From Cinclus cinclus (taxonomy: Eukaryota; Chordata; Aves; Passeriformes; Cinclidae), in contig NC_085046.1 in NCBI RefSeq assembly GCF_963662255.1, forward strand, positions 141,995,762 through 142,059,761: 64,000 nucleotides of DNA, given 5' to 3'. The notes under the pieces are model-generated. The model saw only the letters and a program-made list of their open reading frames with translations, made no database searches and was not told the DNA's origin. Positions 11,683 through 24,185 of this stretch are shown here, piece after piece. Position 1 is the stretch's first letter. Each line of letters starts with the position of its first letter. A program made the position numbers and the translations under genes.

Positions 11683-14600
11683 CCACCCCATCCTGGAAAA
11701 ACACTAGAAACAAGGACAAGGCAATTCAGATTTCTTTTTCCATGAATTAGCAGACTTCAAGTGCAACTTCATCTGAGTGCCTGTCTGCAGACTTACAGTT
11801 GCCTTGTACTGATTTGCATGCTGGGTTTTGTAACAACAAAAACATGTTGCAGAGACACCAGATATTTGTGGTGTTGTCCCAAGGAGCCAGCTTAGCCTGG
11901 GTTGTGCTAAGGTAATGGTGCATCTTTCCTGCAGAGAAGGCGATTTTGATTGTCATCCCAAGGGATGAAGAAGTTTTGGTTCAAAGTAGATTTTGTATGT
12001 GAGGTGACTTAAATATGATCAAAGTCAGTGGAATTTTATTTCAAATAAACATGTGGTTCTCCTAATCAACCCTTTAAAGAGAACATCTGGAGACAAAATC
12101 GGGCACACTTTGTCATGGTTTTGTACGTTTAATTATTCACTTGATTTTTCTCTTTTACATATCTGATGATGTTTCCGCTGTTTGAGGGTAGATAGGACTT
12201 TATTGACACAATTAGCAAAACAAATGATTATCACACCTTTTCCTTAACCCTGTCCTATTTGATCTATTTGCTCCTGCTTTCATTGCTCCTTTGCTTGGTT
12301 ACATTACACACAATGTTATCACCTTCCTGTGCTTCTGCAGCTAAAACAAAGTGAAAAAACCTCTTTTGGCTCTCAGCTGCTCTCTGCTGTTTTCTTTTTA
12401 CAGATGAACTAGAAAGCAATGTCGGGCAATGAGTTATTTGAGTTTCCTTTCAGCACTTGCTGGGCACTATATCCGGGCCTGGCACTTGCCTGTGTTTATG
12501 CCACAGCTTTCGTATTTTAAAATAACAAACAAAAATCCCAGCAACTCTGCTTCCAGCACAATTAGTAAGATCAGATTAAAAGAATTGAAAAAACAACCCA
12601 AACCCCCCAGATCATGATGGGTTTATATACATCAAATACTAGAACCTTTATGACTAATTCCTCTGGTATTTTGAGCCACTTTGCTGGGATGTGTTTATTT
12701 TCTCTGAAAGTAGAGGTGGGAAGTGTGTCTCTGTCTGGTCAGAGGTCACATTGGGTTGTTGTACTGAAGAGCTGAGTGTTTCTGCTATGTCACTGATGGG
12801 TTGTGCCAGACCTTACTGTAGGTTGCTAAGGGTGTGATTCTCCTGATGGTGGATGGACATTTTCCACTGAAGTCAGGAAGGCAGATGGTACTGCTGACCT
12901 ACTGCCTTACAACCCTTTCCATCCTTCTCTTCCCTGGTAGTGAAAATACCTCAGTAGGTTTAGAAGATGTGGAAAAAAGGAGAGGGAAAGAAAGAAAGCT
13001 CTGTCCTTTCACCTGACAAAAAGAAAGAGTTTTGGAAAAATCTGTTGGTTAGGTGAGAACTTCATTCAGTTGCTGGCTTCTCCTCTTCCTCCTTTCTTAT
13101 CACCTAAAACCAATGAGGCATCTGGAGGTGGTGCTCCATGCTGTGCCTATGTTCACTGTTACATTAATTTAAATAAATCATGCAAATTAAAAAAAAAAAA
13201 ATCCCCCTGCAACCTTCATTCTTTGCAAAAAAAAATCAAAAGATGGGAGTTTCTGTGGGAATAAACCTTGCCAATGTGGTAAGAGCTGTTGTGTAATGGC
13301 CTGTCCCTTTCTTTTCTCTGAAGGTCCTAGCCCCATGTGTCCACTGGTCTGGAAAAACGTTGGCAGTCTGGCAGTCTGGTCCTTTTCGTAGCTCTAGAAG
13401 ATTTTTGGGAGCATGGGGAGCATGGGATGCATGGACATGTGGACCCACAAAACCCTCTGGAGAATGCTGGCTGTGGATAAAAGCATCTGGAAGTTTCTAC
13501 CATCTTTCTACCCTATTTTTTCCTCTGTCACCCTGTGTCATTTGTGGCCCTGTCCTGAGGATTATAGCATACAGTCATTTACTGGAATACTTCCCCATGC
13601 ATCTTCTTGAAATGGAGCCATTGCTTTACCCAGCTGGAAGATTTTTCTCTTCTCTCAGAGCTTTTCCAGTGCAGCAGCACTCCTGTCCAGCAGGTATGTA
13701 AATGGTTTTCTCATTGACTGCCCAGTTTGCTTTCTTCATCTTCAGTTCAGTCTTTTTTTTTTTTTTTCTCCTTACTAGCTTTTGCTAAAGGTAAGACCTT
13801 CCAGAGTCCCTGGTGCTATACTCTGAAGGTGGCTTTTCTTTGTTGGGACAGACCCAATTTGAGACTGAGGTTCTCGTGGAGCAGTGGTGTCAGGTCTGAA
13901 GGTTTTGATGACCAACCGGAGCCTCAGACATGAGAGAAAGGATGGATCTGATGCTCTTTATTCCTCCACCTGGATGCTCCTGGACTCTTGGGCAGCTGTG
14001 TTTGTAACTGTCAGATGCCATCAGCCGTGTGTGGGTCACCTTATCAGCCTTCATTGTCTCATTTCAAAAAAGATGACTCAAGTGTTAAATCTACTTTTTC
14101 TGTTCTTAGTTCAACAGAATTTCTGTTGAAGAATGTAATTTTAAGGATGATTTATCTCATAAAAAGGGGATGCCTTTAGCTCCAAAATTAAGATATTCCT
14201 ATTCCATTTAGGTGTGCATAACTCAATAGCACTAGTGATAAGAACCAAATTTGTATTTTTAGAGTCTTTTACAATGAATTACATGTTTTTGTGAAGGTGA
14301 CAAGTTTTTTTTTTTTCCTATTTTTTCTAGCAGAGAATTGAATCATTGTTTTGGTATCTGTGGGTATCAATTTGCTGTGAAAATAATTTTTTGGCACTTG
14401 TTCTGGTTTAGTCAAATGCACCAGGTGTGCTGGTGTGTTGAACAGATCTCTCCTTCTACAGGGTAGACAAAAAATTAGCTCTTTGTCTCTAACTTTTATT
14501 TTTACTGTACAAAGAGGAGGTGCTGAAGGAAAAAGGCTGAAAATGCTTTGCTGTACATTTATTCTGCATTCCCCTCAGCATTTGTGAAGTATTAAAAGTT

Positions 14601-17600
14601 TAATCTTCTTGCTTTGTAAGCACAATTTTGCATCAAAGGAAGGAAATGAGAGGAGTGGATAGAGCATGTTCGGTGGGAAACATAATCAGTTGCCTCATGC
14701 TTCAGTTTGCCTGTGACTCGCAGGCCAGATGGAGATGGTAGACAAAGATTGGGGATAAAGATGTTCTTTGCTTTATCAGTGAGCAAAGTCAAGTGCTCGC
14801 TGTGCTTGTAAGAGAGCTAACAGCGTGGATTTGGAGGTGGAGGTGGACAGCAGCATCCTGCCAGGCAGGATGGGATGGTCCATGGTCACACCCAGGCAGT
14901 GTGGTGATGTGCCAAGGCAGAGCCTTCTCCTGTAGCCTTCTCCTGCCTGGAGCCTCAGCCCAGCAGGGCCAGACCCTCTTTCCTGCTCACATGGACTTTG
15001 TGCTCTGCTGAGGAGACATCCCCTGGAACCAGCTCTTCATTTGCAGATAGTTTTCCTTCCTTAACCTGAATTAAGAGTTTTCCCATCACAAAATCCCTAA
15101 GGTTTTATTAACTAGCTCCTAACAACTTCTAAAGCACCTAAGAAAGACAGATCACTTGCAGTTGTTCTGTTTATCTACAATTAAAGCAAACACCGCCGGT
15201 GCTTAAAATATTTTTTTTCTTTTTGTGGCCAGCTGTTTGATAGAGACATTGGAAACCAGATCTCCCCTTGTTGCTGTAAATGTGAAAAGGTCCTTTGTCA
15301 GCAGCACATTGCAGTGGAATGAGGTTTATCTTTTAGAAGTAACTGGGAGTGAACTAGACATCAGTTGCTCTGCTCTGGTGCTGCCCTACCCTTGGTGCTT
15401 GTGGACACTGAACAAAACCTGCCTGTGACCTGGATAACCCAGAACAGCCCCAGGGTGCTTGACTGCTGCATTGTAGGGTCTGCACTCACAGCAAGCGAGG
15501 AGAAAAGCCATGGTAGATGTACCCTGCATTTTGCATTCTGCATTGCCCCTTGCAGTGTGACTCCCTAGTCACCCGCAGTCTGGCAGGCACCTGGCACACC
15601 TGGGGTACCTGGGGGTGGCCCAAGAATTAGAGCTTGGCTGGGAATGATGTTTCAGTTGTAAATGTGCAGCTGTCCTTTACAGGAAGGAAGAATCATCTCA
15701 GGTTTTCTTTGGAACAGGTCTCACCCTTCACAGATCTGGGGCAGTTTCAGGGGGTAAATAGTTTAAGGGGCTTTGCTGTTGGTCAGTGTGAGCATCCAGG
15801 CAGGGGGGCTGCCAGCTGCTTCCCTAGGTGCTAATTAATTAAAATATGAACCCCATTAGCATCCAAGATATTTGCTGGTAAAGTAGCAAAGATTTGCTTT
15901 GAGTCAGGTTGCAGATCCTTGGATCAAAAAATATCCTTTGAGGGTTAGTCTGTACAGAGATGCATGTTATTAATGATAATAAAAAAATATACAGAAAGCT
16001 TCTATTTGGCTGCCTGTGAGGGTTATGTATGTGGGTGTGTGTTTCAAGAGCACATAACTGATTACAAAAATCACTGATGGTCTAAGTCAGTATTAAGGAT
16101 GGTTGGATGACAGTGAAAAGCAGTCCTGGCACATTGCAGGGATGTTCTTGTCATGACTAACCCCTCTCACTCTCACCCCAGTGGAATTCTTCAGTGCCCA
16201 GCACAGACCAGCACTGAAATTGCAGGTTCACAGAAGTTTTTAAATCTCTCCCCAGCTGGCAGCAAATTAAGGAATTGCAAGTATTTATTGGTTTAAGGAT
16301 AAAATATAACCTCAGAGCTATAAAAAAAATTGACAATAAGGCTTTTTTAAGGGAGTCTTACTTTATGGTTTTGTGAGTCAAATGTGTTGAAGCCTGACAG
16401 AGGAAGATGTTTTATTCTACAGGTGCTGTCTTTTTCTTGATCGTTTCCTGCTTCTAAAATTACTTCCAGGTTTTTTGGAATTGGGGCTGAAGCTAGTTTC
16501 AGTTTTCAGTTTGTGGGAAACCTCACCACTTCAGCAGGCTAGATTTGTGAGGGTTGGGGGCAGCAAATGCTACTGCTTTTGAAGAGTCTTACTTTGGCTG
16601 CCAAAGGACCATTTGCCACTCTTTTATTTACAGCTGATTCTTCGGATTCACATCTTCCTTTGCTTGAGGAAAATGCTGAAGCTAGCAATGCTAAAATTGT
16701 GCTTTGATCTTTCTCCCCTGTCTTGCTTGGGGAGTTTGGAGGAGAGCATGCCCAGGGTGAAGGATGTAGATCCACCTGTGCTCATCCTGCACAGGCTGAC
16801 TTTTGCTCATTGTGCAGCAGTGAAAGTTCAACACAAGCAAAGCAAATTAATGGTGGATCTCAGTCCTGAGTTTATGCTTAGAACATCAACCCCTTTTGCA
16901 GCGTGCATTTTCTCTCCTTAAGGGCTGTGCGTCCTTTGGGGCACTTATTAATGAATGCCATTTGTGCCCAGATTTTGTGCCCTTACTGGAGGGCATGTAA
17001 CTGGGGATACATTAGGCCATATTTCTGTTTGTTTATATAAGTAAATACATATTTCTATATTTTTAAATATCTGGAATAATCCTCCTAGTATGTCTTTAAT
17101 GATCCTCTATTGATTGCTTTAAGACCTTGCTTGGAATTTTCTACTAAACAAAGATCCCAGTCATTACTTTCAGAATAAAAATATTTCTTTATGTGTGATC
17201 TTTACTTTTCCATGAGTTCCTGTATCTGCACGTGCTGACTTACTGTTCACAGTAAATACTGAACTATCTGCTGATTTACTGTGCTCTTCAGGTTGCAAAG
17301 AAGCAGTAACCTATCACAAGACATACTGTTAATGCCAGCAAGAAAGCAAGAGGTGTCTGCTTGGCTTCTGAATCCTTGGCACTGCTTTGAGGGATTCTGT
17401 GCAGAACTGAAGCTGTGGACAGGCTGTATTCTTGTGCTCCCAGCTGCTGGGCAGCGTTATGTGGATTAACATTGAGGAACTCTTCCTGAAATTTGTTTCA
17501 TGCCACGAAAATGTAAAGCCTCCAAAGCTGGCTGGCATCCCAGGGCTGTGAGAGGCCCTTGGAGGGGGTCTTGGTAAATGTGGCAGGATTTGCACTGTCC

Positions 17601-20600
17601 CAAAGCTGTGAACAGGACATGATCTGAAGAGTTTTTGATTAGGCTTTAATCATCTCCAAGCTGGTTTGGTTGCTTACATAGGGCAGCAGGCAAAAACTGC
17701 CAAGCAGGAACAGCTGCTATGGGGCCAGTCTGCCACCATGGGAGGGCATTTGCCTAATCTTGTCCTGCAGTGTGGAACCCAGTTCAGAAACATAAAATGC
17801 CATTTTGGGCAATATTTTATTCTCAAGGTGTTTCCTGAGCTGGTATCTAACCCAGCCTTCTAGTTTTTCCCTAGCACTGTTTTGGGTATCCTGCGATTTT
17901 ACTGGCTCTACTTTTGCAGGACCCCATCATTGTGCTGCCTCCTCTTTTGATTTGCAGTGTCAAAGCCAGGAGGTCAGATTAGAGACCTGAGACTCCAGCA
18001 GCAGAAATGGGGTCTGAATGTGTGCAGCAAAAACAGGTGCCTGTATTTGTACCAATTATTGTAGACAAGTTGGGGGATTAGGGACAGCTGCATTCCAGCC
18101 TTGGTGCCTCTGAAAGGGGGGTCTCTTACAATCCCAATTAGAAGTTTATCTTCAGCCCAGGCTCAGCAGCCCAGTTTGCCTGTCTGGGGACATTCCCTGG
18201 GGAACTGAGTGATGCTGAAGATCTGGAGACCCTGCACTGCCCTGTCTTGGACCCCTCCACAGCTTGGATGTGGCCTCCTGCCACTGGCAGCATTCACTGG
18301 CACACAGATGCAGAATTGCCATCATCCTCCCCACTGGCACCATCTCTTGGATTTCATTAAGCCTTTTGAAAAGGGCAGCTCTTTGTGGTGGCCTCTGTGC
18401 AGTTTTATGCAGGGCTCCATTTGCATCACCATCAGGTGGTTTTCATTTGACCTTTGTCCTGTTTAAAAATTAGATTCTGAGGTACTAGGAAGAGAAGTAA
18501 TTTACCAGATAAGCACTTTTCCCCTGCTCTTCTGTAGTTCATGGGGGAGCTGGCTTACCCTGCCTGTGGATGACTAGGGAGGAAATTCTTTTTTGGTTAG
18601 GATAACACTGACAGTTCACGGGAATTTTTTTTTATCATGAGTTTATCACTTCTTCCCTATGAATTCTTAACTCTTATGTGCAGGGCAGGAAAGAAAATAG
18701 TGGTGACCACATGTTTTGGAATTTGCCTTCTGTGGCAAAGATGCTGAACAGGTAAATGATGCTGTCAGGTTTGCCATGGTTTACATGGAGGATTTGCTTC
18801 ATATCCAGTTATGTAAACAGGCTGGGTAAGAGTCATGAATATTTTAGCAACTATAATCTTTCAAATGTGTTTTTTTAATGTTGGAGTTAATTAATTCTCA
18901 TATCTCTTGAATATAGGTGGGTGTAAGCCTGCTCATCTTTCAGGTGGGGAGTAGGTTTGGATTTATCGCTTGTCTCAGAGATGGCAGGGTCAGAGTTGAG
19001 TTTATGTGTAAGGGGTTTCTGGGTCACCTTGTTAATCTCCCTACCTCCCTTTTTTCTGTAGAAGGGATCTGGGCATGTGTCTCTCGAGAAGGCAGATGGA
19101 GTTTGGCCAGGGAGACTCTGCCTTTTGGTTAAACATGAGTGTGTTCTTACAGTGTTTGCTTCTCAGTGGTGCTCAGTGATTGCGCTGTTGATCCTTCTGC
19201 AAAGGCTTGACAGTGCTGCTGAAAAGCTTTGACACTGCAAAGCATTGTTTACTTATGAAAGTGTTATTATATTTTGAATATCTATTATTCATCTCTTGTG
19301 CTAAAAGTGACATTATGTCATAAAATTGCTCTTAGATTTCAGAGCTTTGAGGAAAAGCTGTTTTTTGTCCCAGACTCTCTGTGACAGTACTGGAAAGTGC
19401 CTTACCCTTTGTATCTCTGTATACCCCTTTTATGAATTGTGAGTGACAGCAGGAAAGTATAAAAGAGTGCAGAGGAGCTGGTTTGATGTTTATAAAGGGC
19501 TTTGATAAAAGATGCAGCACACAGACTTGATATTATTTCCTATTTTTAACTTCTTAGGAGCACAAAGTGCTCAGATCCAATATTTATGGAAAAAGGGGAA
19601 GAGGGGGGCTATATTTCTTCTTTATTTTCCCTTTATTTTTCTTTTTTAGGGCCAGGTGAATTAAAATAGAAAAGTGTCTCTCTTCTATGCCCTAGTAAAA
19701 TTTTCTTCCATAAAGCATCGGTAAAGCCAACTGCATGGTGTTAAATGTGTGGATGATGCTGGAGGAGACCAGGTGCAGTTTTGAAGGCTCCTTTTTTGCA
19801 CCTTTGTGCCTTCAACCTCCCAGCCATGGCTGGCTCCAGTGGATCCAGCAGCCATGGTGATGTGCTTGGTGATGCCTGTGCTTCCCGTAATGGAGAATGA
19901 GAGTCAGAGAAATAAAACAAGGAAAAGTCAGATCACAGTAGAGGCATCTCTCTAATAATTAGATTTGCATACTCCACAGAGATGCAAGGCTGTGTGCTGG
20001 CTGAGTAATTGCAGTTTTACTGATGAAAGTGCTTGTCATTATTTCCAGCTTTCTTGTTGCAGTCTCCTCTTTAGTCTCATCTGCCAGCATGGGTGGCTTG
20101 TGGTGGGCCTCTGTACTCCTGCATATTCCCATGCATGTAACACATGAGGAGGCTTCATGGCACTTTCCTGTGTGTGTGTGCATAGGCACATCTGGATAGA
20201 AAATTGGGTGGGTGTGGGCTGTGAATGCATGTGTGTTATTGGCATGGACATTTCCATGTTGGTCCTTCATCCATGCATGGCCCTTCACGCTGGATATCAA
20301 GACTCCTGATGAGTGTGCAAACCTGTCCTTGAGATCCACCTGATGACAAAAGTAATCCTCTTGTTTGAAACACCACATTTTCTATTTTATTGGGGCTAAA
20401 TGCCTTGAAGCACCCTGTGCAAGGGCAGATGAGTCCTGCTATCCCTTGGAGAACCCCAGGATCGAGCAACAGCTGTCAGTGGGAATTCTGAGTTCTTCAG
20501 CAACATCCAGTCATTCAAGGGGCTGTTCAAACCAGGTGCAAAGCAGGTTTGAGGTAGCTTGACTTTAGCAAACACATGCCAACTTCTCACCCATCTGAAG

Positions 20601-21759
20601 GGTGTAAGCACTTTCTGCTCTGTTCTTCATGCAGGAGCTTGTATGTGAAACCATAAAAAAAAAAAAGAAAGGGAATTATCAGCTTTGAGTGGTCATTGGA
20701 AGTGTGTTTGCTTGGGTGTTGTCTCCTGACCTCTGCTGCCCATCTAAAAGATTGCCAAGCTGGGCACTGAGGTCTACAGGGTGATGTTCATTTGGGATAT
20801 GTTGGTGTAGAATTCTGCCTGCTTGGTAGCCTTGCATCTTGTGTTCTCCTTTATGGTGATGAGTCCCCAGTTACATTGCAAAAGGAAAGGGGATGAAGCA
20901 TGGTCTTTTTTGTTCTTGCCTCACCTATGAAACTGTGTAACACCATATGTAAGCAGCTGACTTGTTGGACTTGGCTTATAGCAGTAGTGTGTCAGCTCAT
21001 ACAGGTGTCTTTTCAGCTTCTGGAAGGCTGTTCAGTTAGGCAAAAAGCTTGAGTATCCTTTGTTCTTTTGTAAAGTATGGGAAGACTTTTTTGTTCCCCT
21101 TGAGTGGACACTATGGTAAATTGGAAAAGCTGTTGCTGAACCCAGAAGAGATGGGTGAGGGTAGGACTTGTTAAGTGGAAATGACAGACATTGTCTGTGC
21201 CCCACCTGTGACACTGGTGTTGGGGTGTTGTTGCCGTGCCTCAGTGCCTGCTGTTCAGCAGGTCGGGTGCTTCAGTTGCATTTCCAGCAGCAGCCCATGT
21301 GCCTAGCTCTGGAGCACAATGGGGGACCCCAAAACCTGGGGCTCTGTGTCACTGAGCAGAGCTGTGCCAAAGTGTCTGATGAAACATGGACCTTGTTCAA
21401 CAAGAGCTTCAGTTCCTCTTCTTTTGAAAAAAGATGGGAAAGGCTCCCTGAAACAATGACTGGAGAAAGCTCCAGATGAAAGATCTGGGAAGTTTCAGTG
21501 TCCCCTCTGCCGTGTTTTCAGGCTCTTCTGTAATCAGCTGTCATTTCAGGATCTGGGCATATTGGACCTTAGGGAGTATGGATTGAAACTTAAACAAACA
21601 ATGATTCTTCTATAAATATTTAGCTCACACTGTTTAGGAGCTGCTGGGAGTTGGAGACAAAAAAATAGTTTAAAGTTCATGACTGTCTGGAAAAGCTATC
21701 AGAGGAAGGCACTTGGTCACCAGATTGCCTGGCATGTAGGTTTTGAATAGCTAATCCTC
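11683..21759. other. Non-coding unique DNA
   Basis: About 10 kb with no recognisable mobile element, which is notable against the rest of the window. It includes AT-rich, slowly drifting-looking stretches (11990-12260, 16980-17290, 19230-19340) that could be conserved non-coding DNA, but this cannot be shown from one sequence. An octamer motif ATGCAAAT sits at 13180-13187 beside an A-run. A 14-bp perfect palindrome 'ccagccatggctgg' lies at 19820-19833. No gene is supported. Confidence 0.55.
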
Positions 21760-21789
21760 TTTTTTTTTTTTTTTTCTTTTTTTTTTTTT
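21760..21789. repeat. Poly-T tract
   Basis: Thirty bases of T with a single C. Low-complexity DNA, probably a decayed homopolymer microsatellite. Confidence 0.9.
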
Positions 21790-22439
21790 CCCCTTGAGGA
21801 AGAGGATGTGTTTAAGCATCCTTTGGAGAGGCATAAGGTTGCATTTTCCTGGTGCTTATATGGCTGCACTGGGGACTCAAATCAAAGAGGTTTTCTTCAA
21901 GAGAAGACCTGGTATGGAGTAAATGGATGGTGTACCCTGGCCGTACACATGCTTGCAATTTTGGAATGGTCATCTTAAGTTCATATATCTGCATGGGAGA
22001 GGGGGATGCGTCTCCAAGTGCGTGCTTTTATCTGGCCACCTTGATACCAGGACAGAGGCTTGTGCCTGGGCCAGCTGCTGCTGAAGGAGGTGGGGTCCCT
22101 GATGGGGTTTGTGTAGACAGCACGGATCTTGGGCTGCCACATTGTTCCTGCTCTTGCAAAAACCTTGATAGTGAGGTAGACCTATCTCTGCCAGTCCTTT
22201 TTGTCTCTTAAATATGGAGATAATACACTTTTTTTTTCATTTTGCAGAGCTCTTTAAAGAATAGGAAAGAATGAAATGTGCTGATAAGGAAGGCATTGGT
22301 AGCCAAGACAGGCAGAGGCATACAGGCTTTGAATAAGCAGGGAACTTCACGAAGCACAAGAGTCTGGGGTTACTGATTAAAAAGAAAACAATTGATTATT
22401 TTCTCTCTGTGTCTTGCTCTTCCAACACAAAGTATTTGC

Positions 22440-22475
22440 AGTTGAACTAGATGATATTTGTAGGTCCCTTCCAAC
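22440..22475 (+). mobile_element. CR1 LINE 3' terminus, severely 5'-truncated
   Basis: Reads 'agttgaactagatgatatttgtaggtcccttccaac' in two overlapping blocks, the last roughly 36 bases of a CR1 body. It belongs to the subfamily with 'atttgtaggtccc' and a pentanucleotide (TATTC-like) tail rather than an octanucleotide tail. The degenerate copy ending near 53.7 kb has the same type of terminus. The tail here has become the long array that starts at 22476. The 5' truncation point is not exactly defined. Confidence 0.85.
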
Positions 22476-22674
22476 TACCCTACCCTACCCTACCCTACCC
22501 TACCCTACCCTACCCTACCCTACCCTACCCTACCCTACCTATCCTATCCTATCCTATCCTATCCTATCCTATCCTATCCTATCCTATCCTATCCTATCCT
22601 ATCCTATCCTATCCTGTCCTGTCCTGTCCTGTCCTGTCCTGTCCTGTCCTGTCCTGTCCTTTCCTGTCCCACTA
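22476..22674 (+). repeat. Three-block pentanucleotide array (TACCC/TATCC/TGTCC)
   Basis: Begins immediately after the CR1 terminus. By count it has 12 units of TACCC (22476-22535) and a shortened 4-base unit (22536-22539). Then follow 15 units of TATCC (22540-22614), 10 units of TGTCC (22615-22664), one TTTCC and one final TGTCC. Each block is internally perfect. The arrangement is best explained by successive slippage expansions of single mutated units of an original CR1 tail repeat. The apparent proline- and tyrosine-rich open frames across it are artefacts of the 5-bp period having no stop codon. Confidence 0.97.
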
Positions 22675-24042
22675 ATATAACAGTAAACACAAAATGTTTG
22701 CTGTGCCCTATGAAACATTTTACAACTGTTTGCACCACCCCTGTCCCTGATTACAGCATCCTGGGTCTTTCTGTACCAGGTTGATTGGTGTGCCCTGTTC
22801 TTGTGGTCAGCTGCTTTGCCTGGAAGATTAATGGCAGAGGAGAAAATGTGAGGGAAGGACAGATAAGAAAAACGTAAATTTCTTATTTGTCAGGTTGTTG
22901 AAACTACTTTCGAGGTTTGAGAAAAAATATCAGTATTTGAACTGGAAGTGGTGGCAAGCTTGTTTCAATAGTTTCTTCTAGTCCCCTTCCTAATTTAAGA
23001 GAAGGTGTTTAAATTATTAATGTTTTAGCACTGAAGCAGAGGGATTCCAGTGCCTTTGGCAAATCTCTGCTAAAGCATCTATCTTAAAAAAGAGCCTCAT
23101 GTTTTTTTCTGACTCCCATCTTTGACAGAAGCTCCCCTTCTGTGAGAAGCACTGAATCTACAGAGGTGAACAAAGAGCTTGATTTATGTAGAAGGTAGTC
23201 TTCTCCAGTGGTACTTGGCCAGAAAACATAAGGATGATAATTATTTTTTGGCATAGCTTTTGCAGGCCTGCTTCTGCCTGGCTGAAGCAACACTATGCCA
23301 TGGGTGACTACCAGCACACTCCGTGATGCTCAGGTGCTGCCTGTGGGAGATGGATACCCTTATCTGGTCTTTCTGGCTGCAGCATCCTGGAGATGAGAGG
23401 CAGCTGGGACTTCAGACACTCTCACCAAAGCTATAGTTAGAGCTCAGGCCTCCCATTAGATTTACCACACATTTTCCTCCTTATTCCCTTTAGGTATTTG
23501 TCCTGATTTTGTACCAAATCTCGTTCTTGCTACTTGAACTGAAGAATAAAGTATTATAACTCTGGCTTGGGGCAACTGTCCAAGGGATATATTGGGATAC
23601 ACTTGGCCTTTGAAAACAAGGACTTCAGTCTCCAGCCCTGTCAGTCCTTCTGACTCCTGGAAGTTTTTCTTCCAGATGGTTATTTCAAACCTCAGAGAAG
23701 TTTGTGTTTTTTCAGAGCGATGATTAATACCATTTTTATGCTTCGTTGCAAAATGCTACACAATGAATGAGACCAGCAGGGCGGTGGTTTATGGGTGGGA
23801 GGAAAAAAAAAATCAAACAAACACTTTCAAACGCCGTTTTGGAAGAGTGATGTGCGTGTGCATGTTTTATGATCTGGTGTGAACTGTGGGGTTACGTTCC
23901 TATTAAAAAGAAAAGGGGAAAAAAAGGCTTAAACTTAATCTATAGAAAGAATGTCAGAAATAGTTGAGAAACAATAATTAGTGTTTTTTGTGGGTCAGTG
24001 AGAGTGAAGTACTGCGATGCAGTTGGCTTTGCAATTCAAAAG
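22675..24042. other. Non-coding unique DNA
   Basis: No gene or repeat recognised. The stretch 23690-23960 is AT-rich yet retains several CpG dinucleotides ('agcgatgatt', 'acgccgttttgg', 'gtgcgtgtg'). That composition is often seen in conserved non-coding elements, and is only a hint. Confidence 0.55.
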
Positions 24043-24185
24043 TCACAGGATGGTAGAAACTGGAAGGGACCTGTGCAGGTGGCAGGTAGCTACAGCCAGG
24101 ACCGTGTCCAGATGGCTTTTGCATATCTCCACAGATGGGGAGTCGACAACCTTCCTGAACAAACTTGGTCACCCTCACAGTAAAA
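24043..24185 (-). mobile_element. CR1 LINE 3' region, antisense
   Basis: Read on the plus strand it follows the reverse complement of a CR1 3' end. The blocks are 'tcacaggatggtagaaactg', 'ggaagggacct', 'gaccgtgtccagatggcttt', 'atctccacagatggggagtc', 'acaaccttcctgaacaaact' and 'ggtcaccctcacagtaaa'. The element is therefore on the minus strand, with its 3' end at the left. An internal deletion removed part of the normal linker after the 'ggaagggacct' block. Non-coding relic. Confidence 0.9.

Noticed and set aside
11624..11692. Minus-strand segment with strong acceptor and donor
   Set aside because: All three frames contain stops, so it cannot be a coding exon. Kept only as a remark under the hairpin finding.
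12403..12440. Possible exon after a strong acceptor at 12402
   Set aside because: Stops appear almost at once in all three frames and no donor follows.
13779..13790. 12-nt microexon-like segment between 'ccttactag' and 'gtaagacc'
   Set aside because: Very short, and long T-runs make acceptor look-alikes common. Comparable chance cases include 18559-18573 (-) and 47718-47732 (-).
22476..22674. Telomere-like repeat (CCCTA units)
   Set aside because: The vertebrate telomere unit is CCCTAA, 6 bp. These are 5-bp units attached to a CR1 tail.
22414..22680. Proline/tyrosine/leucine/serine-rich repetitive open frames
   Set aside because: A pentanucleotide array without stop codons in several frames. 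Not a protein.
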